64,000 nt of DNA, from NCBI GenBank assembly GCA_002420145.1, contig DIHL01000061.1:22860-86859 (forward strand), in the 5' to 3' direction. This DNA comes from Bacteroidetes bacterium UBA5697. GTDB taxonomy: Bacteria; Bacteroidota; Bacteroidia; B-17B0; Aurantibacillaceae. The notes beneath the pieces were generated by a model. The model saw only the letters and a program-made list of their open reading frames with translations, had not been told where the DNA came from and made no database searches. The position numbers were made by a program, and so were the translations under genes. Below are positions 16,863-26,265 of the stretch, in pieces. Within the stretch, counting starts at the first letter, position 1, and the number at the start of each line of letters is the position of its first letter.

Positions 16863-18653
16863 TTACATTCTCTCAGGAACATCAATGCCTAAGCACAACA
16901 TGCCGTTTTTAATAATGTTAGCAGTCGTATCAATTAACTTAATTCTAAATTCTTTAATGGTGTTGTTTTCTTCTTTTAAAACGGGGCACTCATTATAGAA
17001 TTGATTAAATAATTTAGTTAACTCATAAATATAATTGGCTACAACTGCTGGATTATAAGTATTTGCCGACTCGGTTAAAATAATGGGGAATTCGTATTGT
17101 AACTTAATTAATTCTTTTTCTTTTTCATGAAGAGTAATTGCTTCAGAAATAGAAATTGTTTGAGTATTTCCTTCAAATTTTCTTAAAATAGATTTAATAC
17201 GAGCATGTGTATATTGGATAAAAGGACCAGTATGTCCATTAAAATCAATACTTTCCTTAGGATCAAACAACATTTTCTTTTTAGGGTCTACTTTTAAAAT
17301 AAAATATTTTAAAGCACCCATCCCAATCGTTTGATATAATTTTTCTAGTTCCTCTTGAGTAAAACCTTCTACTTTACCTAATTCTTCGGTAGTTTCTTTA
17401 GCAGTAGCAACCATGCCATCCATTAAATCATCAGCATCTACTACTGTTCCTTCACGGCTTTTCATTTTACCTTCAGGTAATTCTACCATTCCATAACTTA
17501 AATGATAACATTCTTTAGCCCAATCGTAACCTAGTTTTTCAAGGATTTTAAATAATACTTTAAAGTGGTAATCTTGCTCATTACCAACGGTGTAAATCAT
17601 TTGGCTAATCGCAGGAAACTCTTTAAAACGCTCAATAGCAGTGCCCATATCTTGTGTGATATAAACCGAAGTGCCATCGCTACGCAGTACTATTTTTTCA
17701 TCTAATTTATCTTCTGTTAAATCAATAGCAATACTTCCGTTTTCTTTTTTGTAGAAAACACCTTTTGCTAATCCTTCTTGTACAACTTCTTTTCCTAATA
17801 AATAGGTGTTGCTTTCATAATACATTTTATCAAAATCAACACCTAGTTTTTTGTAAGAAATAGCAAAACCATCATACACCCAACTATTCATCATCTTCCA
17901 TAATTCAATAGTTTCTTTGTCGCTAGCCTCCCATTTTAAAAGCATTTCCTGAGTTTGCAACATAATAGGGGCCTGCTTTTCAGCCTCTTCTTTGGTTGCG
18001 CCTCCATCTATTAATGTTTGTATTTCTTTTTTGTAAGCCTTATCAAAAATCACATAATATTTACCAACTAAGTGGTCACCTTTCATTCCACTTGATTGAG
18101 GAGTTTCACCATTTCCAAAGAGTTTCCAGGCAATCATACTTTTACAAATATGAATTCCACGGTCGTTTACTAAGTTTACTTTAATCACATCATGACCTTG
18201 AGTTTTCATAATGGTAGCAACTGAGTAACCTAATAAATTATTACGTACATGCCCTAGGTGCAAAGGTTTATTGGTATTAGGAGAAGAATACTCCAACATA
18301 ATTTGTTTGCCGCTACTGTTGGTCGGTTTAATTCCGTGATTATCAGTTGTTGTAATAGTTTTAAATTCATTAACCCAAAAATCATTTGATAAAGAGAAGT
18401 TTAAAAAACCTTTAACGACGTTAAATTTTGTGATAGAAGGGTTAGCTTTTATTAATTGTTCACCAATTAATTCGCCTGTTTTTTCGGGACTTGCTTTAGC
18501 AGCTTTAATATATGGAAAAGTAACTAATGTGTAGTCGCCTTCAAATTCTTTTTTTGTTTTTTGAAGAATAATATCGTTAGGATTGGTTGTTAAACCAAAC
18601 AATTCGTTAACGATAGGAGATATACTCGAAGATAAAAAATGTTCAATATTCAT
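16863..18653 (-). CDS. argS: Arginyl-tRNA synthetase
   Basis: This enzyme charges tRNA-Arg. It is a class I synthetase with the HIGH-type motif in SSPNTNKPLHLGHVRNN and the KMSKS-type loop GKMKSREG. The C-terminal DALR anticodon-binding domain includes FIQYTHARIKSILRKF. The reading frame opens at 18671, but I choose the ATG at 18653 (MNIEHFLSS). The earlier ATG overlaps the -7 box TACTTTTG (18661-18668), and family members begin near this point. The resulting length, 596 residues, is normal. It appears to be a single-gene unit with a very short leader. Confidence 0.95.
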   Translation of the reverse strand: MNIEHFLSSSISPIVNELFGLTTNPNDIILQKTKKEFEGDYTLVTFPYIKAAKASPEKTGELIGEQLIKANPSITKFNVVKGFLNFSLSNDFWVNEFKTITTTDNHGIKPTNSSGKQIMLEYSSPNTNKPLHLGHVRNNLLGYSVATIMKTQGHDVIKVNLVNDRGIHICKSMIAWKLFGNGETPQSSGMKGDHLVGKYYVIFDKAYKKEIQTLIDGGATKEEAEKQAPIMLQTQEMLLKWEASDKETIELWKMMNSWVYDGFAISYKKLGVDFDKMYYESNTYLLGKEVVQEGLAKGVFYKKENGSIAIDLTEDKLDEKIVLRSDGTSVYITQDMGTAIERFKEFPAISQMIYTVGNEQDYHFKVLFKILEKLGYDWAKECYHLSYGMVELPEGKMKSREGTVVDADDLMDGMVATAKETTEELGKVEGFTQEELEKLYQTIGMGALKYFILKVDPKKKMLFDPKESIDFNGHTGPFIQYTHARIKSILRKFEGNTQTISISEAITLHEKEKELIKLQYEFPIILTESANTYNPAVVANYIYELTKLFNQFYNECPVLKEENNTIKEFRIKLIDTTANIIKNGMLCLGIDVPERM

Positions 18654-18660
18654 AATGGCG

Positions 18661-18668
18661 CAAAAGTA
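18661..18668 (-). promoter_or_regulatory. -7 element TACTTTTG of argS
   Basis: An exact TAnnTTTG match ends 7 bases before the chosen argS ATG. The mRNA would have a leader of only a few bases. The position decides the start codon: the upstream in-frame ATG lies inside this element. Confidence 0.6.
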
Positions 18669-18756
18669 CATAAATTTTGTGGTATGATTTAACTATTTGG
18701 AAACTGAATATTTATGGTAATTTTAGTATATTCGCTATGGATTTTTAGACGTTTTT

Positions 18757-19704
18757 ATGAGAAAAATTTTAGTAACCGGAGGTGCCGGAAATGTTGGAGG
18801 AGCTTTAGTAGAAAAATTAGTTCAGGATAAAACAAATTTTGTGGTAGTAGTAGATGATTTGTCTACTGGTTTTTTATCAAAATTACCATCATCAGAACAC
18901 GAAAACTGGAAATTTATAAAAGCGGATGTGAATGATTATCGTGAAATTTCAGCTATTATGTTAGCTTATAATTTTCATTATGTGTATCATTTTGCTGCTG
19001 TAGTAGGGGTTTTAAGAACTCAAGAAAATCCAGTAAAAGTATTGAATGATATTTCTGGTATTAAACATATTTTAAATTTATCAAAAAACTCATCTGTTAA
19101 ACACGTGTTCTTCTCTTCATCTTCTGAGGTTTATGGAGAGCCTGTTGAATTGCCTCAACACGAACATCGCACGCCATTAAATTCACGCGTGCCTTATGCG
19201 GTTGTGAAAAATGTAGGAGAGAGTTTCTTAAAAAGCTACCAACAAGAATTTGGCTTACCGTATACTATTTTCCGCTTTTTTAATACCTACGGGCCAAATC
19301 AAAGTACTGATTTTGTAGTATCTCGTTTTTTAGCATTGGCTCTCAAGGGAGAAGATATTACTATTTACGGAGATGGTTCTCAAACACGTACGTTTACATA
19401 TATCGATGATAATATTGATACGATTGTAACGATCATGAATAAAAAGTTATTGGAAAATGATGTGATCAATATTGGTAGTGATAAATTAATGACAGTATTA
19501 GATTTAGCTAAATTGGTTATTAAACTCACTAATAGTAAATCACAAATAGTGCATTTGCCACCTTTAAAAGAAGGAGATATGACGCGTCGTCAGCCTGATA
19601 ATACAAAGATGAAAGAGATATTAGGAAGAGATTTAATTTCGGTAGAGGATGGTATTAAACGCATGATGACAAGTCAAAAATACTTACAATCTATTGGATT
19701 ATAA
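18757..19704 (+). CDS. NAD-dependent sugar-nucleotide epimerase/dehydratase
   Basis: This 315-residue extended short-chain dehydrogenase has the nucleotide-binding motif TGGAGNVGG at residues 7-15. The catalytic triad is visible in SSSSEVYG (Ser) and PYAVVKN (Tyr-x3-Lys). RFFNTYGPNQ and GSQTRTFTYIDDN are typical of UDP-glucose 4-epimerase / UDP-glucuronate decarboxylase relatives. It supplies activated sugars for surface glycans. It is the first gene of a tight plus-strand unit with asnB, a glycosyltransferase and bioD (3-base gap to asnB), so a role in glycan modification is likely. The exact substrate is not determined. Confidence 0.88.
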   Translation: MRKILVTGGAGNVGGALVEKLVQDKTNFVVVVDDLSTGFLSKLPSSEHENWKFIKADVNDYREISAIMLAYNFHYVYHFAAVVGVLRTQENPVKVLNDISGIKHILNLSKNSSVKHVFFSSSSEVYGEPVELPQHEHRTPLNSRVPYAVVKNVGESFLKSYQQEFGLPYTIFRFFNTYGPNQSTDFVVSRFLALALKGEDITIYGDGSQTRTFTYIDDNIDTIVTIMNKKLLENDVINIGSDKLMTVLDLAKLVIKLTNSKSQIVHLPPLKEGDMTRRQPDNTKMKEILGRDLISVEDGIKRMMTSQKYLQSIGL

Positions 19705-19707
19705 GCT

Positions 19708-21594
19708 ATGTGTGGTATTACAGGAATTGTTAGTCATGATGTAAATAATTCAAACCATCTTTCTGCTATAAAAAAAATGAACGATGCCATTGCGCATCGA
19801 GGTCCAAATTCTGAGGGGATTTGGAACGATGAGCGTTGTTTTTTAGGACACCGTCGTTTATCTATTATTGATTTATCTGAAGCTGGTAATCAACCATTCT
19901 TTTCGCAAGATAAGAGATATGTGATGGTATATAATGGAGAATTATATAACTATAAAGAACTAAAATTAGAGCTTCAACGAGCAGAACATGGTTCGAAAAA
20001 CTTACCCTATATTTTTAGAACAAGCACAGATACCGAAGTTATTTTAGCGGCTTATTTACGTTGGGGTATTGATTGTGTAAAGCGTTTTAATGGCATGTTT
20101 GCCTTTGCTATTTGGGATACAGTTGAACAAAAATTAGTCATTGCTCGCGATAGAATGGGAGTGAAGCCATTATACTATCAGTTTAAAAATAACATCTTAT
20201 TATTTGCTTCCGAAATAAGAGCATTAATACACTCAGGATTAATTGATAAAAAAATTAATTTAAAATCAGTAGCCGAATATATTCAATACACTACCGTTCA
20301 TGCACCAAATACCATCATGCAAGATGTGTTTATGTTAATGCCAGGACATATTTTAGAATTGCAACAAGGGAATTTGAAAATACAGCAGTATTGGAACATT
20401 AATGATTTTACAAAAACGAAAGGAGATTTATCCTACAAAGAAACTTGTACGAAAGTAAATGAATTATTAACGGCATCAGTTGAAAGAAGATTAGTGGCAG
20501 ATGTTCCTTTTGGGGCTTTTTTATCTGGAGGTATTGATAGTAGCGCTATTGTTGGTTTAATGAGTAAAGTATCTTCAGAAAAAGTGCAAACCTTTAACGT
20601 GAGTTTTGATGAAGGTGAATTTTCGGAGGCTAAATACGCGAAACAAATTGCTGAAAAATTCAATACCGAACATCATGAAATAAAATTAACACCCAACGAT
20701 TTCTTAAAACAATTACCCGAAGCTTTAGCGGCCATCGATCATCCAAGTGGTGACGGATCAAATAGTTATATTGTATCTAAAGCTACTAAAAATGCAGGTA
20801 TCACCATGGCTTTATCTGGTTTAGGTGGAGATGAATTATTTGCAGGCTATGATATTTTTAAACGTTATTACGAATTAGAACATAAAGGTTGGTTAAATAT
20901 TATTCCTGCCAAAGGATTAGCAGGTAAATTATTAGCGTCAAAAAAGAAATCAGTACAGGGCGATAAAACAGCTGAGATATTAAATTTAGATACCATTAAT
21001 GGATTTAATGCCTATCCTATCAATCGAAAGTTGTTTAATCAAAAAGATTACAATGCTTTATTAAAAGAGCATTATAACGCCGATAACTTTATTAAAAACG
21101 TTATCAAAAAAAGCGAGACAGATAAAAAGCACGTATTAAGTCGCGTGTCTTTATTTGAAATTCAAACTTACATGCAAAATGTATTATTGCGCGATGCTGA
21201 TCAAATGAGCATGGCTGTTGCTTTAGAAGTTCGTGTTCCTTTTTTAGATTATAAATTAGTAGAGTTTGCTTTAAGTGTAAAAGACGAATACAAATATCCT
21301 CATACTCAAAAGAAATTGTTAGTAGATTCTTTAGGTGATTTATTGCCAGATAATATAGTGAATCGACCTAAAATGGGATTTACGTTGCCTTGGAAAGATT
21401 GGTTGAAAAACGATTTAAAAGATTTTTGTGAAGAGAATATCGTGCAGTTTTCAAAACGATCCTTTGTAAACCGAGAAGCTGTTTTATTAATTTGGAATCG
21501 TTTTTTAAGTAATGATCCAAAAATTACTTGGAGTAGAGTATGGCATTTAATTATTTTAAATCATTGGATAAATACACATCAAATTGAGTGCTAA
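19708..21594 (+). CDS. asnB: Asparagine synthase, glutamine-hydrolysing
   Basis: This 628-residue enzyme has the class II glutamine amidotransferase domain at the N-terminus: Cys2 in MCGITGIV is the nucleophile, with RGPNSEGIW and YNGELYNY as further pocket segments. The C-terminal synthetase domain has the PP-loop FLSGGIDSSAIVGL and ALSGLGGDELFAGY. The length fits AsnB. Because it lies between a sugar-nucleotide epimerase and a glycosyltransferase, it may amidate a sugar or other acceptor as WbpS/AsnB-like enzymes do, rather than make free asparagine. The stop overlaps the next gene by 11 bp. Confidence 0.92.
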   Translation: MCGITGIVSHDVNNSNHLSAIKKMNDAIAHRGPNSEGIWNDERCFLGHRRLSIIDLSEAGNQPFFSQDKRYVMVYNGELYNYKELKLELQRAEHGSKNLPYIFRTSTDTEVILAAYLRWGIDCVKRFNGMFAFAIWDTVEQKLVIARDRMGVKPLYYQFKNNILLFASEIRALIHSGLIDKKINLKSVAEYIQYTTVHAPNTIMQDVFMLMPGHILELQQGNLKIQQYWNINDFTKTKGDLSYKETCTKVNELLTASVERRLVADVPFGAFLSGGIDSSAIVGLMSKVSSEKVQTFNVSFDEGEFSEAKYAKQIAEKFNTEHHEIKLTPNDFLKQLPEALAAIDHPSGDGSNSYIVSKATKNAGITMALSGLGGDELFAGYDIFKRYYELEHKGWLNIIPAKGLAGKLLASKKKSVQGDKTAEILNLDTINGFNAYPINRKLFNQKDYNALLKEHYNADNFIKNVIKKSETDKKHVLSRVSLFEIQTYMQNVLLRDADQMSMAVALEVRVPFLDYKLVEFALSVKDEYKYPHTQKKLLVDSLGDLLPDNIVNRPKMGFTLPWKDWLKNDLKDFCEENIVQFSKRSFVNREAVLLIWNRFLSNDPKITWSRVWHLIILNHWINTHQIEC

Positions 21595-22729
21595 AAAAAC
21601 AATATTAATCCTTTGTGATTGGTTTTTGCCAGGTTATTTAGCTGGTGGACCCATTCAATCTATTGCTACTTTAACTCAGCAATTAGGTAATGATATTGAT
21701 TTTATGATCATCACCACTGACAGAGATTTTAAATCGAATAGACCATACGATAACGTTAAAATAAATGAATGGACTCAATATGAAGGACGAACCATTTTTT
21801 ATATTAGCCCCAAAAATATGAATGCGGAGTTTGTTTTGAAATTAATACAAAATACACCGCATCATATCATTTACATGAATAGTTTGTATTCAAAGCTATT
21901 CACTATTTACCCCTTAAAATGGAAATTGCAAAAGAAGATACACTCTAAAATAGTTTTAGCACCACGAGGGATGCTTAGAGATAAAGCTTTGGCAGTAAAA
22001 CCTTTTAAGAAATATTTGTTTTTATTGTATGCTAGATTTACAGGCTTGTTTCAAAATATTCATTGGCAATCTACTTCTCAACAGGAGTCAAAGGAAATTA
22101 AGAAAAGAATTGGAGCTAATGTTCAAATGACGGAAGTCTCTAATTTACCTGCAAATTCATGCGAAGTAAAATTCATTGAAAAACAAAAAGGTCACTTGCG
22201 TTTATGTTTTATAGCAAGGATAGTTGATATAAAAAATTTGAATTTCGCTATTGATATTTTAAAAGAAGTAAAACAAGGTAACATCATATTTGATATTTAT
22301 GGCCCAAAAGAGGATGAAGATTATTGGTTAAATTGTGAGAATAATGCAAAGACATTGCCTAGTCATATTTCTTTTAATTATAAATCAATTTTAAAACCAG
22401 AGGAAATATGCAGAACTTTAAATGAATATCATGCTTTATTTCTTCCAACTCAAACAGAAAATTTTGGTCATGTTATTGTTGAATCATTGAAAAATGGTCG
22501 TTTAGTAGTTATTTCAGATCAAACACCATGGAGAAATTTACAAAGTGAGTACGCAGGGTTTGATATTTCATTAGACGATAAAACCAAATTTATAGAGGCG
22601 ATCAACATTCTTGTTAATTTATCTCAATCAGAATTTGATGCCATGAGCAAAACTTGTATTTCATATATTAATCTTCAATTAAATATTGAGAAAATCAAGA
22701 CTCAGTATTTAGAACTTTTTAAATCATGA
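21584..22729 (+). CDS. Glycosyltransferase, GT4-like
   Basis: This 381-residue GT-B enzyme starts LILCDWFLPGYLAGGPIQSI, the acceptor-side motif of GT4 family members. RLCFIARIVDIKNLNFAID opens the donor domain, and LPTQTENFGHVIVESLKNG carries the E-x7-E type retaining motif. It starts with TTG at 21584, inside the end of asnB, and its stop overlaps the bioD start (ATGA), so the three are translationally coupled. It probably adds a sugar in surface polysaccharide synthesis; the specificity is unknown. Confidence 0.85.
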   Translation: MSAKKTILILCDWFLPGYLAGGPIQSIATLTQQLGNDIDFMIITTDRDFKSNRPYDNVKINEWTQYEGRTIFYISPKNMNAEFVLKLIQNTPHHIIYMNSLYSKLFTIYPLKWKLQKKIHSKIVLAPRGMLRDKALAVKPFKKYLFLLYARFTGLFQNIHWQSTSQQESKEIKKRIGANVQMTEVSNLPANSCEVKFIEKQKGHLRLCFIARIVDIKNLNFAIDILKEVKQGNIIFDIYGPKEDEDYWLNCENNAKTLPSHISFNYKSILKPEEICRTLNEYHALFLPTQTENFGHVIVESLKNGRLVVISDQTPWRNLQSEYAGFDISLDDKTKFIEAINILVNLSQSEFDAMSKTCISYINLQLNIEKIKTQYLELFKS

Positions 22730-23343
22730 ACTTATTCATAACAGGTATTGGAACTAATGTAGGTAAAACAATTGTATCAGCTGTTTTAACAGAAGCTTTA
22801 CAAGCGGATTATTGGAAGCCCATACAAAGTGGAGTCATAGAAGGAAAAGATTCGGACACAGTGAAATCATTCATCAGTAATTCTCAATCTGTTTTTCATC
22901 CCGAAACCTATTTATTAAATGAACCTTTATCACCTCATTTTGCTGCTAAATTGGATGGTGTCACCATTGAATTAGATAAAATTCATTTACCTAAAACAGC
23001 TAATCATTTAATTATTGAAGGTGCTGGCGGCTTACTAGTTCCAATTAATGATACTCAATACGTGATTGATATTGCTAAACAATTAGATTGCGAAATTGTA
23101 TTAGTGATTTCAAGTTATTTAGGATGCATTAATCATTCGTTATTATCTATTGATTATTTAAAGAGAAATAACTTTAAAATAAAAGCATTGGTATTTAATG
23201 GCGAATTTGAAACAGAGGTTAAACAAGCTATCGTAAATTATTACCCTAACCTTACAATCATTGATATTCCTACCTTAAACATAGTAAATAAATCACAAAT
23301 TAAGGAGGTTTCTGATAAAATTAAGGCTCAAAATGCCCTATAA
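22726..23343 (+). CDS. bioD: Dethiobiotin synthetase
   Basis: This 205-residue ATPase closes the ureido ring of dethiobiotin from 7,8-diaminopelargonate, CO2 and ATP, the penultimate biotin step. The P-loop is GIGTNVGKT (residues 7-15). WKPIQSG and IEGAGGLLVP are family signatures for substrate and magnesium binding. The length is typical. It overlaps the preceding glycosyltransferase gene by 4 bp (ATGA). This is an odd place for bioD, since no other biotin gene is in the window. A short hairpin overlaps the stop codon. Confidence 0.93.
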   Translation: MNLFITGIGTNVGKTIVSAVLTEALQADYWKPIQSGVIEGKDSDTVKSFISNSQSVFHPETYLLNEPLSPHFAAKLDGVTIELDKIHLPKTANHLIIEGAGGLLVPINDTQYVIDIAKQLDCEIVLVISSYLGCINHSLLSIDYLKRNNFKIKALVFNGEFETEVKQAIVNYYPNLTIIDIPTLNIVNKSQIKEVSDKIKAQNAL

Positions 23344-23355
23344 TTGGGCTATTTT
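23330..23355 (+). terminator. Probable terminator after bioD
   Basis: AAAATGCCC pairs with GGGCTATTTT apart from one bulged base, and the loop contains the bioD stop codon. It has a weak stem and a T-run. Confidence 0.45.
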
Positions 23356-23411
23356 ATAATTTTCTATCTCGTTAATGATTTGTATCTTTACAACTCTTTA
23401 AAATAGATATT

Positions 23412-24365
23412 ATGATAAAGCCAATTAAATTAATTGAAGTAAAAAGCGAAATAGGAGCAGGTACTCGTGGATCGAGTATGGGAGTGGATGCTATTAAAAT
23501 AGCCGCCTTAGATTTTGGAAGTAACTTTTTCAAAAAATTCAAAGCCGTTGAAGTTCAAAACGAAAACCATTTATTATTAGAACCCGTTGTAAACGATTAT
23601 GCAAAACGTGTAAAAGGTGTTTTTGCGTTAAACGATCGTTTAGCTAACGAAATAAAAAAAACATTATTAAACGATGAAGTGCCTATTGTTTTAGCTGGAG
23701 ATCATAGCTCTGCTTTAGGCACTATTTCTGGGATTAAAATGGCGTATCCTAAAAAACGCATAGGTGTTATTTGGATTGATGCTCATGCTGATATACACAC
23801 TCCATATACCACGCCAAGCGGTAATATGCATGGTATGCCAATTGCTTGTGTATTAGGTGAGGATAATAAAGAACGTCAGCAAAATAAACCAGATGATGAA
23901 ACCATTGAATACTGGGAAAAATTAAAATCTTTAGGAGGTATTACTCCAAAAATTCATTATAATGATTTGGTTTATATCGCTTTACGTGATTTTGAACCTC
24001 AAGAAGAATTTTTAATTAAAAAGAATAAAGTTCGTGTGTTTAACTTACAAGAAATTCGTAAGAAAGCCGTTGAACGCGTGGCGATTGAATCATTAAATTA
24101 CTTAGATCATTGTGATTTAATTTATGTAAGTTTTGATGTGGATAGTATGGATAGCCGAATTAGTAGTGGTACAGGAACTCCTGTGCCAAACGGAATTACA
24201 GAAAAAGAAGCAGGGAATTTAATTTACTATATCATGCGTTCTAAAAAAATAGTGTGTTTTGAAATGGTAGAGATTAACCCAACGCTTGATAAAGAAAATT
24301 TAATGGCCGAAAATGCTTTCGAGATTTTGCAAAAAGCAACCAATCAATTAAATAACGATTTTTAA
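23412..24365 (+). CDS. Arginase / agmatinase / formimidoylglutamase family hydrolase
   Basis: This 317-residue ureohydrolase-fold enzyme has all three binuclear manganese motifs: GDHSSALG (residue ~95), WIDAHADIHTP (~121) and SFDVDSMD (~243). N-terminal EVKSEIGAGTRGSSMGVDAI matches Bacteroidota arginases. Arginase is the more likely activity, yielding urea and ornithine, but motifs alone do not exclude agmatinase. It stands between bioD and an ABC exporter. A Bacteroidota-like -7 box (TATCTTTA) at 23393-23400 suggests its own promoter. Confidence 0.88.
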   Translation: MIKPIKLIEVKSEIGAGTRGSSMGVDAIKIAALDFGSNFFKKFKAVEVQNENHLLLEPVVNDYAKRVKGVFALNDRLANEIKKTLLNDEVPIVLAGDHSSALGTISGIKMAYPKKRIGVIWIDAHADIHTPYTTPSGNMHGMPIACVLGEDNKERQQNKPDDETIEYWEKLKSLGGITPKIHYNDLVYIALRDFEPQEEFLIKKNKVRVFNLQEIRKKAVERVAIESLNYLDHCDLIYVSFDVDSMDSRISSGTGTPVPNGITEKEAGNLIYYIMRSKKIVCFEMVEINPTLDKENLMAENAFEILQKATNQLNNDF

Positions 24366-24371
24366 ATTGTT

Positions 24372-24392
24372 ACCCTGAACTTGATTCAGGGT
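24372..24392. repeat. Palindrome ACCCTGAA / TTCAGGGT
   Basis: An 8-bp perfect stem (24372-24379 with 24385-24392) around CTTGA lies just after the arginase-family stop codon. It resembles dispersed intergenic palindromes and could also act as a weak terminator. It is followed by a TTCTCGAC-type repeat at 24434-24456. Confidence 0.6.
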
Positions 24393-24433
24393 CTCATAAA
24401 TTAAAATGTTTGAGAATTGAGATGCTTGTCTAG

Positions 24434-24456
24434 TTCTCGACTACGCTCGAACTGAC
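24434..24456. repeat. 23-bp TTCTCGAC...GAACTGAC repeat, single arm
   Basis: The sequence is identical over 23 bases to the right arm at 62632-62654. It lies alone in the gap before the ABC transporter gene. Confidence 0.75.
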
Positions 24457-24475
24457 AATATTTAGTACTAAATAA

Positions 24476-26122
24476 ATGAAATCACTCAAAACTATAAACG
24501 CTTATTTTGTAAAATACAAATGGCGTTTATTAATGGGGGCTTTGTTTGTAGTCCTTTCCACAATCTTTTCTATTTATCAAGGAGTTGTTGTAAGAAATGC
24601 TACCAACGAGATTGTTGATTTAATCGCCAATCACAAAGCAGTTGATACTACAAAATTTATAGTCTTTGGTTTAACCTTGTTAGGCTTAGCTTTAACCAGT
24701 GGTTTCTTTTTGTTTTTGATGCGTCAAACCATTATTGTAATGAGTCGTCATATTGAGTTTGATCAAAAAAATGAATTATATACTCACTATCAAACGCTTG
24801 ATACCACGTTTTATAAAAACAACAGTACGGGCGATTTAATGAATCGTATTAGCGAAGATGTTGGAAAAGTTCGTATGTACACTGGTCCAGCTATTATGTA
24901 TTTGATTAATACATTTTCTACAATAGTCATTGTTTTAGCATTTATGTTAAAGATTAATTGGCAACTGACTTTATTGGTTTTTGCACCTTTGCCTTTTTTA
25001 TCTTTTGTGATTTATAAAGTTTCTGATTTAATTAATAAACGCAGTACGGTTGTTCAGCAAGAATTATCAAAATTGACTTCTCATGCTCAAGAAACTTTTT
25101 CGGCTATTAGAGTGATTAAAGCCTATGCTCGCGAAAAACATTATATCAATGAACTCTCCACTTTAAACACCAACTTCAAAAAACAAAATTTACGTTTAGC
25201 TATAGTTGAAGCTTTTTTTCAACCTGTTTTAGTATTGATGATTGGTGTGAGTGTGATTGCTACGGTTTGGTATGGCGGACATTTAGTTATTAATAAAACC
25301 ATTGAACCAGGTAATATCACCGAGTTTATTTTATACGTGTATAAATTAACTTGGCCTTTTGCGTCTTTGGGTTGGGTAACCTCTTTAATTCAACGAGCCT
25401 CTGCTTCTCAAACACGTATTAATGAGTTTTTAAAAACAAAATCTACCATCGTCAATACTCCTGAAGTAAAACAAAAAATTGAAGGAGAAATTGAATTTAA
25501 TAATGTAGGATTTATTTATGACGATAGTAAAATTGAAGCGCTTAAAAACTTTAATCTGAAAATAGAAAAAGGTAAAACCATTGGTATTAAAGGGCAGATA
25601 GGCTCAGGGAAATCTACTTTGGCTAATTTAGTGACTCGTTTATACGATACCACTTCAGGAGAAATTTTAATAGATAAGCATCCTATTAAAAAATATGATT
25701 TGTTTGAATTAAGAAAAAGTATTGGTTACGTGCCTCAAGAGGTTTTTTTATTTTCGGATACGATTAGAAATAATATTGCTTTTTCAACAGGACATGATTA
25801 TACCGAAGCTGAAATTATACAAGCTGCTAAAGATGCAGGCGTCTATGATAATATCATGGCTTTTCCTGAAGGTTTTGATACTGTAGTTGGTGAGCGTGGT
25901 ATTACTTTATCTGGTGGACAAAAACAACGTATCTCTATTGCTCGTGCAATTATCTCTAAACCACAAATATTAATATTTGATGATTGTTTATCTGCAGTAG
26001 ATGTAGAAACCGAAGAATTGATTTTAAATAACTTGAAATCAATTATGAAAGATAAAACCTCTATTATTATTAGTCACCGAGATTCTGCTTTACGTTATGC
26101 AGATAAGGTGGTGGAGTTGTAG
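24476..26122 (+). CDS. ABC exporter, fused permease and ATPase
   Basis: This 548-residue half-transporter has six membrane helices in residues ~15-300 (e.g. LLMGALFVVLSTIFSIYQGVV, TIVIVLAFMLKI). The C-terminal ATPase has Walker A GQIGSGKST, Q-loop VPQEVFLFSD, signature LSGGQKQR and Walker B ILIFDDCLSAVD. In the Walker B end, Asp-Cys replaces the common Asp-Glu, so the catalytic glutamate position is not Glu. Similar LmrA/MsbA-type exporters form dimers and move lipids, drugs or peptides. It is flanked on both sides by palindromic repeats and looks monocistronic. The partner half may be encoded elsewhere, and the unusual Walker B suggests a heterodimer. Confidence 0.9.
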   Translation: MKSLKTINAYFVKYKWRLLMGALFVVLSTIFSIYQGVVVRNATNEIVDLIANHKAVDTTKFIVFGLTLLGLALTSGFFLFLMRQTIIVMSRHIEFDQKNELYTHYQTLDTTFYKNNSTGDLMNRISEDVGKVRMYTGPAIMYLINTFSTIVIVLAFMLKINWQLTLLVFAPLPFLSFVIYKVSDLINKRSTVVQQELSKLTSHAQETFSAIRVIKAYAREKHYINELSTLNTNFKKQNLRLAIVEAFFQPVLVLMIGVSVIATVWYGGHLVINKTIEPGNITEFILYVYKLTWPFASLGWVTSLIQRASASQTRINEFLKTKSTIVNTPEVKQKIEGEIEFNNVGFIYDDSKIEALKNFNLKIEKGKTIGIKGQIGSGKSTLANLVTRLYDTTSGEILIDKHPIKKYDLFELRKSIGYVPQEVFLFSDTIRNNIAFSTGHDYTEAEIIQAAKDAGVYDNIMAFPEGFDTVVGERGITLSGGQKQRISIARAIISKPQILIFDDCLSAVDVETEELILNNLKSIMKDKTSIIISHRDSALRYADKVVEL

Positions 26123-26157
26123 TATTATTTACTATCAAATACAATGAGTGAAGGCTT

Positions 26158-26239
26158 GTCAGTTCGAGCAGAGTCGAGAAGTTGTAATTTTCGCGTCCTT
26201 TTGTTCTCGACTGCCACTTCGACTCCGCTCAGTGTGACA
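26158..26239. repeat. Inverted pair of the 23-bp TCGAG/CTCGA repeat family
   Basis: The left arm 26158-26180 matches GTCAGTTCGAGC, two variable bases, AGTCGAGAA. The right side holds TTCTCGACT and then CTTCGACTCCGCTCAG with TGTGACA (26217-26239). That last 23-base stretch is identical to the one inside mutB at 54035-54057. Confidence 0.75.
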
Positions 26240-26265
26240 GCTTAAACCGACAGGTTTTTTTATAC

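Noticed and set aside
18654..18671. Upstream ATG of argS (six extra residues)
   Set aside because: It overlaps the -7 promoter element TACTTTTG, so it would not be in the transcript.
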